DNA of 64,000 nt from Scalesia atractyloides. Taxonomy: Eukaryota > Streptophyta > Magnoliopsida > Asterales > Asteraceae. The translations under genes were made by a program, and so were the position numbers. The stretch lies in contig CAMTDV010001633.1 in the NCBI GenBank assembly GCA_947069175.1, forward strand, positions 60,060,102 to 60,124,101, read 5' to 3'. The notes below the pieces were generated by a model. It saw only the letters and a list, made by a program, of their open reading frames with translations, had not been told where the DNA came from and made no database searches. Positions 23,472 to 34,072 of the stretch are shown in pieces (position 1 is the first letter of the stretch; the number at the start of each line of letters is the position of its first letter).

Positions 23472-23505
23472 CTAGGTTTATCACTCTCGTCGCGTTGCGG
23501 CGAAC
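23472..23505 (-). mobile_element. Helitron 3' terminus (minus strand)
   Basis: The minus strand reads a hairpin (CGCCGCAACGCGACG) followed by GAGAGTGATAAACCTAG and then T. A GC hairpin some 10-15 nt before CTAG with a host T after it is the Helitron 3' end. The 5' end was not located. Confidence 0.55.
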
Positions 23506-23659
23506 TTCTTTTGTCATTTAGTCTGTGTTTACGTGTGTTTTGAAATTACTACAAGCGCGTTACGCACAGAACCGTTGACAAGAATAAAAAGAAAATGTAA
23601 AAAAAAACAATATAAGATAACCGAAAGTAAATCAACTAAAAAATTTTATGGTAATGATG

Positions 23660-24090
23660 TTGATCATATGAAACCCGTGGTTACCGGTATCGAATTTCTC
23701 GAACCGAAGATTTTTATTCAATTCGGTACCAACTTTTGGCGTTCCTAGTACCGGTTTGCTACCAGTTTTTACCTTCATATACCTGTATCGTAATCGGTAT
23801 TTTCGGTACCAGTACCGATTTAGTATCGGTTGGCACCGAGCTCAACCCTAGCTCTGAAACTAAAAAAACACTAAAAATTGAAGAAAATTAATAAAAAAAA
23901 GTTGTACGATACCATTGGTGTTTGTACGGTACCCATGATCAGGGATGAGCAAATGGTATTTGTTAGGAGTACCGAACTTCCCGAACTAAAAATTTTCAAT
24001 ATCAATTCGGTACCGACGCTTGATGTTTTCTGTACCAGGTTGGTGGCGGTTTTTACCTTTATGTACCGAGACCGAACAGGTTCGTGCTAA
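23660..24090. mobile_element. Degenerate hAT-type MITE fragments (GGGATGAGCA / ACCGGTA family)
   Basis: The stretch is full of GGTACCG/ACCGGTATCG motifs. It has one end-like sequence GAGCTCAACCCTAG (about 23840) and another, AGGGATGAGCAAATGG, at about 23940. The same end style bounds the elements at 54329-54545 and 59559-60225. Boundaries and TSDs were not resolved. Confidence 0.4.
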
Positions 24091-24120
24091 TATTTTGATA
24101 AAAAATGAATATGAAAAAAA

Positions 24121-24146
24121 AAAAGCTTGCCACGTGGCAAGCTTTT
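24121..24146. repeat. 26-bp perfect palindrome with G-box centre
   Basis: Two 13-nt half-sites (AAAAGCTTGCCAC and its complement) meet at the centre CCACGTGG. It directly follows a poly-A run. It may be the fused ends of a small inverted-repeat element, or a strong bZIP/bHLH site by chance. Confidence 0.85.
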
Positions 24147-24430
24147 AATGTGGGTGTTACTATTCATAAGCTTTAGTTTTTAACATATAGGAGAATTTGC
24201 ACTTAATAGTAGTGGCGGATGCAGTAATTTTTTCAGGGATTCAAGTTTTTAGATACTCTAATATAATTGGACCGGATGTACAAAAATTTGGGTCGGTCTG
24301 ACGGTTCAGGTCGGGTAAAATTCATCACATAATATAAATACGATACAATAATGAAAAAGCATAGTCATTAGAAATTAAATAAAAAACATGTAATTCAAAT
24401 ACGATGGTTCTTACAAATTAAAAAAAATAC

Positions 24431-25035
24431 CTATAGTTGTTCCCTACGAGTTTTCATCTTTTGAATACGTTGCATTACATCTTCGACCGAAACTTGTTGA
24501 AAGAATTCCTTTTCGATGTAACAAATGCAAGCATCGTTCATATATCAATCACCTATCCTATTACGCAATTCCATCTTCACATGGTTCATTGAAAAAAAAC
24601 TTCTTTCAACACTAGCCGTTGCAACCGGAAAACTAGTGACAACTTTATTAAACGATAAACCAACGGATAATCAATGTGTATGCTTGTTTCCACCATCCTT
24701 TTGGCAAGATCACTTACCCCATTTAAGTTGTCAAACCATTCATCCTTTTTCACATTACTAATGTAGTGGCCGAGTTGATAGATAAGTTTGTCTTTCTCAT
24801 CAAAAGTGAAATCATACGAATACATCTCGGCCAACTTTAACAAGTTTAGTTTATTAAAGGCACTAAAATTACAACGCGGGTTCAACGAACTCATACACAT
24901 AAGCAAATTAATATTTACCTCGTTAAAACGATTTCCAAGCTCTTGAATTTGCATATCGAGAGTCGTGTTGAAATTAATAACCACATAATGGTGACGATCG
25001 GAGATATTGATCTTCCTTCTTCAATATTAAGGGTC
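24431..25035 (-). pseudogene. hAT (TTF/ZMYM-type) transposase, C-terminal part
   Basis: The open frame 24984-24586 includes LDMQIQELGNRFNEVNINLL and LAKRMVETSIHIDYPLVYRL. After a frameshift, 24640-24431 reads PVATASVERSFF and QKMKTRREQL, the hAT C-terminal dimerisation block, where ATASVERSFF is the diagnostic stretch. The N-terminal zinc-finger part lies at 33770-34072 on the same strand, on the far side of a copia insertion. The middle of the protein (catalytic core, several hundred residues) is absent, so the transposase had already been deleted before or independently of the insertion. Confidence 0.75.
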
Positions 25036-25618
25036 TGTGAGGTCACCTAACCCAAGATCTCACTCAACAAAGACAACCAACAGGTGTGCGGAATCCACCT
25101 GATGATCAACCACTGTAGGATGTAGAACAAGAATGCAAGGATTATGAGAGAAATCAAGAATACACAGAGTATTCTTGATGTAGGAGATGAGTGATGTCAC
25201 ACACACAGTAGCCGCCAGACAAAACACACACAATGATTAGGGCACAGGTTTCCATAAAAGAAAACGTTGTCTTGTCTATTCCACATAAAGGTATAAATAC
25301 AACACAAACTCTGGACAACTCAATGTCCAGAGATAAGGGCCCAAAGCCCATACAAGAATAACCTCGGACTCCATGACATAATGGAAGCCCAGACATAACA
25401 TTAACACAAAACACGGACAAGAGAAATAATACATAAACCCTTTCTCTAGTCCTAAACTAAACCCTGACCTTTGTCCTAAACATAAACCCTGACAAAGGCC
25501 TTGACACAAACTTGGACAAATTGTCCAAGGATAAACCTTGGACTAAATTACAAGACATGTACAATAAAGAACCTAACAATTGGAAGGCCTTGCACTTATC
25601 ACCAAAAGTGCATTAACA
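25036..25618 (-). repeat. 3' LTR of the copia element
   Basis: 583 bp. On the plus strand it starts TGTGAGGTCACC and ends GTGCATTAACA. It closely matches the LTR at 33187-33769. The polypurine tract on the minus strand is AATGGGGAGTT, directly outside at 25619-25629. Confidence 0.9.
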
Positions 25619-25675
25619 AACTCCCCATTGATCAGTGCATGGTCTTCATGTGTCTTGAAATCTTCATCCTTGCTT

Positions 25676-26898
25676 CTAGTATCCGCTGCCTGCCCAAACC
25701 TTGTTTTTCACACAGAACTGAACTACCTTGATGAACTGAACGGCCAACTCGCGATCTTCTTTAAGGTATTTCAGAGACAGACGTCGAAGCTTCTTCAGAT
25801 GTGCTTCCCTTAAGTTAACAAGCCAAATCGGATCCAGAATTCTCGCAATATCTTCAGTCACTATCTTCTTGGTAATCACCGCTTCCCCAGTCTTGCCATC
25901 AAGATACCAATAACTTAAGCTGTCAAATTTATCAAGATCAAATTTCCGCATAGGGATTTTACGGAGGCATCTCGCTGGAGGATAGACCATCTTCCATTCT
26001 TCCTTATCGGTGAACTTATTGAAGAACTTAACACCCCGACCAACTGCTGGCTTGAAAGTCTTCCATTTACCTGCTCGACTCTCAGCAACGAGGTGAGGAA
26101 TTAATCCTCTGATGCTAGCAACATTCGTATCGTTGTTGAGATCCAGCTGAGAAATATGATGGAGATCACGAGCTGGAAGAGTCTGAAGGAACTTGGCCCA
26201 TGGCCTGAAATACTGTACCCCATCGGTCCTTTTGATCATCACCAAACTGTGTTGTTCATCAAAATCCCAACTTCGAATCTGACCCGAATACTCACCTCTG
26301 GTGCTCATATACCTCTTCCTTTGAGTTTCGTCCGGTAGAGGCTTAAACCTTCTGTGAGCAGCCAAACTAACTTCTTCTAGAACTCGAATAGGATTCGTAA
26401 TCTCTTCTGGTATTTCACTACCAAACACGAAGCTCCAGCTAGTTCGTCATCCGTTCGCCAGTCTTCAACCAGATCCTCAACCACTTCACCATCTCCTAAA
26501 ACCAAATCGACAGCAGGATTCAGAATCAGATAAGGCACCTGTATCAGCATCTACAGGACTTTATCTCCCTCTGCGGCCGCACCCGAAGACTCCCCCTCAA
26601 CCTGAGCCGAGGTTGCAGTTTCAGGAGCACGTGCGCTCCTTGACTGCTCCCCCTGCATCGCTGCTTCGGGATCTTTTTCCTTGTCGAGATCATCTCGGAT
26701 TTTCTTCAGCTCATCGATCTTGCATTGAGCCTGAACCTGGAAATCCGTACTCTCCCCCTGAGCAGCAGGGAGTGACACGAGATCCATCACAATTTGGAGA
26801 AGCTGATCTGTTGCCCTGACCAAAGTCTCCTGTCGGGCAGAAGGCGAAGCATCTTGTTGAATGAAATTTCCACGACCAAACACGAACAGTCGAAGCAT
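25676..26898 (-). pseudogene. Extra ORF after RNase H of the copia element (env position)
   Basis: The first part (26898-26551, 115 residues) is alanine/glutamate-rich, with a charged segment CKIDELKKIRDDLDKEKDPEA. After a frame change, 250 open residues (26428-25676) follow, including RKRYMSTRGEYSGQIRSWDF, YFRPWAKFL and SLSYWYLDGKTGEAVITKK. The larger frame has no ATG near its start: position 26428 is GTG, and the reading extends upstream to a TGA, which suggests a one-base shift in an originally single ORF. No signal peptide or membrane segment was seen, so a classic Env is unlikely. The ORF ends 58 bp before the 3' LTR. I do not recognise a functional domain. Confidence 0.6.
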
Positions 26899-28369
26899 TT
26901 GTTTTTATTAAAAAAACAAAACTGATCCTATTCCTTTTCCACGAACCCGGAAACGCTATCTCTGATAGAACAAGACCCTGAAATCCTCATATATAAGTTA
27001 ACTCAAACAAATATTTCATTTTAAACCCGTGAAATATGAAATATATCACAACTGAATCTGTTTTTAACTGAGACCCTTTTGACGAACATAACTAAGTACA
27101 CGCTTAGATAAATCGAGCACGACCGAAATTTTATTATTAACAGGCTTAGTGACAAAATTACTTGACCTGATGAAAGATTCACCTTATTTAAAGAATGCTC
27201 ACAAACCGACAAAGTGTTCCAAATATAACTCGCGCATAGAAAACAAGAAAGTAAAATCTTTTTGATATTTTTCAAATCTGACATAAAAGGAAATTTAAGT
27301 ACTACGAGAAATATATACACTAACTATGTTTTTGTGAAGTTGGAGCAAGGAGATCATACCGGCTTTTCTGTCAATATCCAATCACAACACTATAGATTTC
27401 TTGTTAAGCACTTAGAATGATATTAACAGTTCAAGACGTTCAACGGTATTGTAGTCCACTTAAACTTTAGCACGCTTTCGAACACTACTTTCGAGATATG
27501 CATTAAGTGTATTAATTTCTGACTGTAACTACGTAATCCCACCCCAGAATATACTCCCGTATCGAAACTGCCAAACATTGCATCTTACAGGTGAGTATAT
27601 CTGAAAAATCTCTGTATCCGGCTAGATGCGATGCCTTGAGAGCTCAGGTTAGTGTCACCGCACAGACAAATAGATGAAGGCTCGACTTAAGGTGGTGTAC
27701 CATCGTTTGGTATCTTTTTCTGCATAATTTTTAGCAGTTTATTCCATGTACCCGGTGGTAGCATAGACTTGCAACTTGTACATCCGGTGATGACAACTTT
27801 TAGAACAGATCATCGGGTGATGATTGTTGAGGCAGAAAAGAAATCCACCAAGAGGGTTTGCGCACAAACGAAGCGCTTAGCAAAGCATTATACGAGGTCT
27901 AGGCCATTGCTCACACAATATCAGAAGATCAAGTATAATACCCCTGAGATTTAATAAACATAAAGACCTAGTATCTCAGAAGTTTGCCAATTTGTCAAAC
28001 GAAATTACGGTACCAAGACCATATATCCGAGGGATGCGTCACACAAATTACGCAGTTCATTATGTTTATATATCAAAAGCAGGTTCTTATTTACGCGTAA
28101 AGCCTACCGAAGCAACATATGATGAATCTATTACAGTTACCGTTTATTATATGTTTTTCATAGGCCTGCATCAGATACGACAACCGATGTACTATCATTT
28201 CTCCTATATCTCAAAACAACTTCATTTTTCAATTTTCTGATGTTTTTGTAATTTCTTTAGAAAATTATCCTACAACTAAGTAAAATATTTTTGGATTTTT
28301 GAATTGAAAAGCAGTAAGAACTGTACATGAAATTTAAATAAAGTTTCTATGCGAATTTTTGAAAGTATT
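26899..28369 (-). other. Non-coding spacer between RNase H and the extra ORF
   Basis: About 1.5 kb without a convincing frame on either strand. Such a spacer could hold splice sites for a subgenomic message of the extra ORF, but I could not identify any with confidence. Confidence 0.5.
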
Positions 28370-30122
28370 TCACTCTGGGTTGATCATGTCGATCATTTGA
28401 ACTAGATCCTCAAACCTAGCCCGATCAAAAGTCTTAGTAAAAAGGTCAGCAAGATTATCCAACGTGTCTACCCTAACCACCGAGATTAAACCCTTTTCAG
28501 CACAATCACGAATAAAATGATGCCTAACATCTATGTGTTTAGTGCGTGAATGATTAACTGGATTATTTGTTATGGAAATGGCAGAGTTATTATCGACCAA
28601 AATTGGAGTTCGAGTAAAATTCAAACCGTAGTCCCTTAGTTGTTGCTGGATCCACAAAACCTGAGCACAACAGCTCGACGCTGCTATATATTAGGCCTCG
28701 TATGTGGATATCGACACGACAACTTGTTTCTTGCATTGCCAAGACACAAGACGGTTTCCAAGCAGTTGTGCGCCACCTGAGGTTGATTTTCTGTTGACTG
28801 GGCACCCTCCAAAGTCTGCAGATCTGCATAAGCAATCAAATCCAGTCCACCTTCAGCTCGATACCACAATCCAAGCTTAGGTTTACCTTTCAGGTATCTG
28901 AAGATGCATTTGACTGCAGCCATATGAGATTCCTTTGGAGTAGACTGGTACCTAGCACACAAACAAACAGAGAACATAATATCGGGACGTGACGCAGTTA
29001 GATACATAAGAGATCCAATCATAGCCCGATATAGAGTCGGGTCCACTTCAGGATCCTTTCGAGTCCACTTCAGGATCCTTTTCTTTATCAGTTGTCAGCT
29101 TGTGATTTGTTGGCAAAGGTGTGTCGAAAGGTGAGCTATCTTCCAATCCGAATCTCCTGAGAAACTCGTGGACATACTTTGTTTGATGCACGTATGTCCC
29201 CTCCTTCTCCTGAGAGACTTGAAGACCAAGAAAGGATGACAACTCTCCCATCGCACTCATTTCAAACTTTGACTTCATTACTTTCTCAAACTCGCGACAC
29301 AATTCTTCATTTGAAGAACCGAAAAATTATGTCGTCCTCGTAAATTTGCACAATCAGAAAATCTCCCCCTTTCTTCAAAATGAACAATGTGGAATCGATC
29401 GCACTAGGCTTGAATCCATGCTCCAAAAGATGATTTGATAAGGTTGCATACCAGGCACGAGGAGCTTGATAAAGACCATACAAAGCTTTATCCAACCGAT
29501 AAACCTTATTGTCGGACTCAGGAGCAGCGAACCCAGGTGGTTGAGATACATACACAGTTTCTGAAAGCTTCCCATAAAGGAATGCACTCTTGACATCCAA
29601 CTGATAGACCTTGAAACGCATGTGAGCTGCGAATGCTAGAAACAGACGAATTGCTTCCAGTCGAGCTACGGGTGCGTAAACCTCTGTGAAATCAATCCCT
29701 TCTTCCTGATTGAAGCCTTGAACAACCAATTGTGCTTTATTTCTGACGACCACACCTTTGTCATCCTTTTTGCACTTAAAAACCCACTTAGTGTTGATTG
29801 CGTGTTGACCCTTCGGAAGATCGACCAAATTCCACACTTTTAATTTGTCGAACTGAGCTAACTCTTTTTGCATTTCCTCACACCATGAGCTATCTTTCAA
29901 AGCCATTTGATAATTTTTCGGCTTAACTTGAAAGATAAAGCATTCATGAAGGCTTAGATTGAAAATTGGTTCCTGCTTGATTTCTGTAAACAGACACTGC
30001 ATCTCTGAAAGACTTCTTCGAGTTTGCACTCCGGCATTTGAATTCCCAATAATATTATCAACAGGATGATAGATATTTGTTCTCGGAACAGGGATAGCCG
30101 GAGCTTGGAGATTGCTTCCCAA
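28370..30122 (-). pseudogene. Reverse transcriptase and RNase H of the copia element
   Basis: RT begins in the 271-residue frame 30122-29307: WCEEMQKELAQFDKLKVWNLV, then KWVFKCKKDD, YQLDVKSAFLYGKL, YGLYQAPRAWY and the catalytic YEDDIIF, where most copia elements have YVDD. It continues in two other frames through FEMSAMGELSSFLGLQV and MIGSLMYLTASRPDIMF. RNase H ends in 28657-28370 with ILVDNNSAISITNNP, KHIDVRHHFIRD and ADLFTK. At least three frameshifts split the region. Confidence 0.88.
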
Positions 30123-30472
30123 ATTAGATTGAATCTCCCCTCAGTACTTGCACTGCTACTCGCTTCCGAGTGACTGGGACCAGCATTAGGGATCTGACCA
30201 GCAACAACATTGTTTACTATCGATGGTTCAGCGACTGGATCTTCTGTTGCAACATTCGGAGTTACGTTTGTTGGAATACTTGCTCTCCAGCTAGCATCCA
30301 CTTCGTCCTTATCCACCAAATGCGTGTAGATAACCTCCGAATATGCTTCTGTAACATCAGGAAGACCAAAAGAGTCAAATAATTTCTCATAATCATACCC
30401 ATTTTTAGGACCAAATTCGGACGGTGGAGGATCGTAACTTAAAGGAGTAATATCAAACAAAACCTCCACTGC

Positions 30473-31279
30473 CTATTTTTTAATGTTATACACACGTTTA
30501 TTTGGAGCTCCGTTAACGTAACCCAAAAAGAAACCAATCTCTCCAAGTTCGCCCATCTTAGGAGTATCCTTAGTGCGTCTAATAACACATTTGATCCCAA
30601 AGGGTTGAAACCCAGACAAATTAGGTTTCTTATTATTGAGAAGTTCATAGCAAGTCTTATCTTCCCTTTTGACCGTAAGCACATGGTTAAGCACATAGCA
30701 TGTTATGTTTACTGCCTCAGCCCAAAAGAAAATAGGTAATTTTGATTCAGAAAGCATAGTACAGGCCGCCTCAATAAGGGTTCGGTTCTTCCGTTCTGCA
30801 ACTCCATTCTGTTGGAGAACATAAGGAGCGCTGAACTGATGAACTATTCCCATTTCCCGACATAGCTCATCCATATGTTGATTTTTAAATTCCTACCCGT
30901 TGTCAATTCGGATTTTCTTAATAGGTAGTGAATAATTTTTCTCAAGTTGTTTAAAAAGATCTCTTAAAATACCATGTGTTTGATCCTTAGATTTTAAGAA
31001 AAATACCCACGAGTATCGTGGGAAATCATCAGTGACAACTAGACAGTAGGACATACCACCAATGCTAGCAACATGGATAGGGCCGAAAAGATCCATGTGA
31101 AGCAATTCAAGTGGTTTTTGGATCGAGTTAACAGTTTTCGGTTTATGAGGCTTTCTTTTGATTTTTCCTTTTTCGCATGATTCACATTTCTTATGCATAT
31201 TAAAACTACGTAAAGGAACCCCCAACACCAACTCGTTTTTCACTAAGTGGTTCATTTTTCGCAGATGCACATGGCCCAT
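30473..31279 (-). pseudogene. Integrase of the copia element
   Basis: The first open part (31279-30893) has the zinc domain (GHVHLRKMNHL, then CESCEKGK) and the first two acidic residues in LLHMDLFGPI and IRIDNG. A TAG at 30895-30893 interrupts the frame. The same frame then gives the third catalytic residue in NGVAERKNRT and runs to 30473 (FLGYVNGAPNKRVYN). It would insert the cDNA; here one nonsense codon disables it. The next segment (30469-29954) is the usual linker to RT. Confidence 0.88.
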
Positions 31280-31399
31280 TCGTCTATGCCATAAATAAGA
31301 TTAATCTTCAGTCGCTTTTGATAGTAAACATGTCACTAGAGCAGATGAGTTGACCAACGGGCGCATGTCCATGACATATGTGTTATTCACCCGAGGAGC

Positions 31400-31720
31400 C
31401 CTCATAACGATCCAATCTTCAGGAACAACAAATCCAGGACGCAAAACGAAGCAAGCTTTATCAGTATCGTATACTTGTTGTCACAGATTTGAGATACCGA
31501 CATCAAATTATGCTTTAGCTCTTCGACAAAATTCACTTTGTGCAGCGTAATCTTTCCATTTGAAACAGAACCTTCACCAGTGATATAATCTCCCTTTTCA
31601 CCAGCAAAGTTCATATAACCACCACGAATCAACTTGAGATTTTGCAACAACTCTTTATTTCATGTCATGTGTCTGGAACAGCCACTATCAATATACCAAA
31701 TATAAATAGCCCTCTTCAGC
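31400..31720 (-). pseudogene. Protease region of the copia element
   Basis: The minus strand reads WYIDSGCSRHMT, the copia protease active site (D-S-G), near 31705-31670. A TGA follows where glycine is usual. Past it the frame continues as NKELLQNLKLIRGG, GSVSNGKITLHKV and HNLMSVSQICDN to about 31460. The single stop separates the catalytic triad from the rest of the domain. Confidence 0.75.
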
Positions 31721-31744
31721 TGCTCATACACTCACCAAAGAAAA

Positions 31745-32885
31745 TCAGTTAGAATGTGGGACCCAAGCCATAACGGTCTTGGGTCGTCCCATTTCATCAA
31801 CATACGAAAATTCTTTGAAATAACTGTCACCACCACCACGTCCTCCATATCCATTTCGGAAGTTGTTGGAGTGGTTCCCATCGAAACGGGATCTGTATGG
31901 AGTTGACGATCGATTCGTGTAACTAGAATTTTCAAAGTTTCGCCCACCATGATGTTGATAACCGAAATTTTGACTTCCCGGAGTTTTGAAATTTCGATTA
32001 AACCTTGGCACTTCGTAATTTCTTGAGAATTGTCTAGATTGTTTAACAGAATGTGCTCTTTGATTGTGATATCGGGGTAGAGGCACTTCGGTCATTCACA
32101 AACCAGTTCTGAGCATGAGGTCTAACATAGTCGCTGTTAGTTCCTCCAGAACGTTTCACATTCTCTTGTGATTGGAAAGTAACACGATTTTGGCGTCGAT
32201 GAGGCGTTTTCTCATGAGCATCGTGTGTTTGTGATGAACTTTCGATTCATGTTTTGGACGTATATCCAGTGGTTCCTCACGTTGATCCTGATGTTGTTGT
32301 GATTTAACATTTGTTTTAACAATAGGTTTTGTTTCTTGTTTGGTTACTACTGCTTTTTCAACCTTTTGAGGTTTGTTATTTTTCTTTTCAACTTTTACCT
32401 CAATTTCAGATTTTTCAGCAAATGGTTTTCTTAGATCAGGATCAACAAGGGGTTTGCCATTGTTGTTCGGACATTCAACAGCTAGGTGTCCTTTCTCACG
32501 ACACTTGTAACACTTTCTAACTTTCTCCGTCTTCTTTGGACGTTCCTCATGACTGTTCGAAGATGATGAGGCATTTGTTGGATTTTTTTAAGATTTGTGA
32601 AACAAATTGTGAATTAGATATTGTCTCAATTTTCTCGACTTCCGTATGAAAGTCTCCTCCCTTGACAAAATCAGTTTTGGAAACATTTTTCGATTTCTTT
32701 TGAGACTTCCCACGAGGTTTGGATTTCTCAGTAACATTCTGAACTTGATTAAAAATTTCCAAAATTTTGTTACTGATTAAGTTTTCAATGTTTTCAAAAT
32801 TAAATTCACTTTTCTTTGACGCTTCATCAAATTTCGAGTGTTCTGAGTCCGAGGAAATCTCAAGCTCAATATCCCAGAAACACAA
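31745..32885 (-). pseudogene. gag remnant of the copia element, capsid largely missing
   Basis: Recognisable parts are an acidic/lysine-rich segment (32885-32547; KPRGKSQKKSKNVSK), the zinc knuckle CYKCREKGHLAVEC (about 32510-32460, CX2CX4HX4C) and a basic, Asn/Arg/Gly-rich region (32095-31745). The distance from the LTR to the knuckle is only about 0.7 kb and no capsid (UBN2-type) motif is visible there, so most of the capsid seems deleted. Confidence 0.65.
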
Positions 32886-33186
32886 ACACTTAATTTAAAA
32901 CACGGACTATCCTTCCAAAGATCAAACAAGGAATCTTTCACAAAACTCCAAGACACAGAATGAACACCATGAACACTGTGAAAACCCAGATGAAGATGAA
33001 CACTAAAAATCACTAAACTACTCAAAATCCATCACCAAATCACTAGAAATGAATGGAGAATCATGAATAAATCACAAAAACTCACTAAACTAACACTAAA
33101 CCCTATCAAAGTTTGAAATTTTCTCACAAAAACCTTCAAACTAAGAAACAACTACAATAGTATGAGCACACTGCTCTGATACTACT

Positions 33187-33769
33187 TGTAAGGTCACCTC
33201 ACCCAAGATCTCACTCAACAAAGACAACCAACAGGTGTGCGGAATCCACCTGATGATCAACCACTGTAGATGAAGAACTAGAATGAAAGATTTAAGAGAG
33301 AAATCAAGAATAAACAGAATATTCTTGATCTAGTAGATGAGTGACGTCACACACACAGTAGCCGCCAGACAAAACACACACAATGATTAGGGCACAGATT
33401 TCCACAAAAGAAAACATTGTCTTGTCTATTCCACATAAAGGTATAAATACAAGACAAACTCCGGACAACTCAAGGTACAGAGACAAGGGCCCAAAGCCCA
33501 TACAAGAATAACCTCGGACTCCATGACATAATGGAAGTCTGGACATAACATTAACACAAAACACGGATAAGAGAAATAATACATAAACCCTTTCTCTAGT
33601 CCTAAACTAAACCCCTGACCTTTGTCCTAAACATAAACCCTGGCAAAGGCCTTGACACAAACTTGGACAAATTGTCCAAGGATAAACCTTGGACTAAATT
33701 ACAAGACATGTACAATAAAGACCCTAACAATTGGAAGGCCTTGCACTTATCACCAAAAGTGCATTAACA
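33187..33769 (-). repeat. 5' LTR of the copia element
   Basis: 583 bp, starting TGTAAGGTCACC and ending GTGCATTAACA on the plus strand. On the minus strand it is followed by AGTAGTATCAGAGCAG (33186-33171), an initiator-Met-type PBS with one mismatch from the usual TGGTATCAGAGC. Confidence 0.9.
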
Positions 33770-34072
33770 GGGTCAACATACTCATCTTCCATGTTAACCT
33801 TCTCTCACAAATGCATCATTTTGTCCACTTTCATTAAACAAGTAACAATATACACAATACGCTCTATCTCTTATGACACTATATTCTAACCACTTTCTAT
33901 GTTTACCATCGTACCATTCTGGTTTTAAACGTCTTAATATACCACCAAAATCTGTTTGTGGAAAAATATGCCCTCTTGGTTGACATGGACCTCTAAGCAA
34001 ATACGTTCGTCTGATTTCATCGTTTTGACTTGGGTGATATGATGAAATTGGTTTCTTTCGGAAGGATCTCAT
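33770..34072 (-). pseudogene. hAT (TTF/ZMYM-type) transposase, N-terminal part
   Basis: The frame gives KKPISSYHPSQNDEIRRTYLLRGPCQPRGH, then RRLKPEWYD, KWLEYSVIRDRAYCVYCYLF and DAFVREG. This is the TTF-type zinc-finger N-terminus of ZMYM-like hAT transposases. Its partner C-terminus is at 24431-25035, beyond the copia insertion. The upper end at 34072 is cut by another LTR beginning at 34073, so the start codon side is replaced. Confidence 0.75.

Larger units (their letters stand above)
25036..33769 (-). mobile_element. Ty1/copia retrotransposon, full length, with extra 3' ORF
   Basis: An 8.7-kb element is flanked by the 5-bp TSD GGGTC (25031-25035 and 33770-33774). LTRs are 583 bp each and nearly identical. 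In transcription order (high to low coordinates): 5' LTR, PBS, gag remnant, protease, integrase, RT, RNase H, a 1.5-kb spacer, an extra ORF, polypurine tract and 3' LTR. Integrase before RT is the copia order. The extra ORF after RNase H suggests the SIRE/Maximus side of copia; that is inference. Stops or shifts occur in every domain. It is inserted in a hAT transposase pseudogene. Confidence 0.92.
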
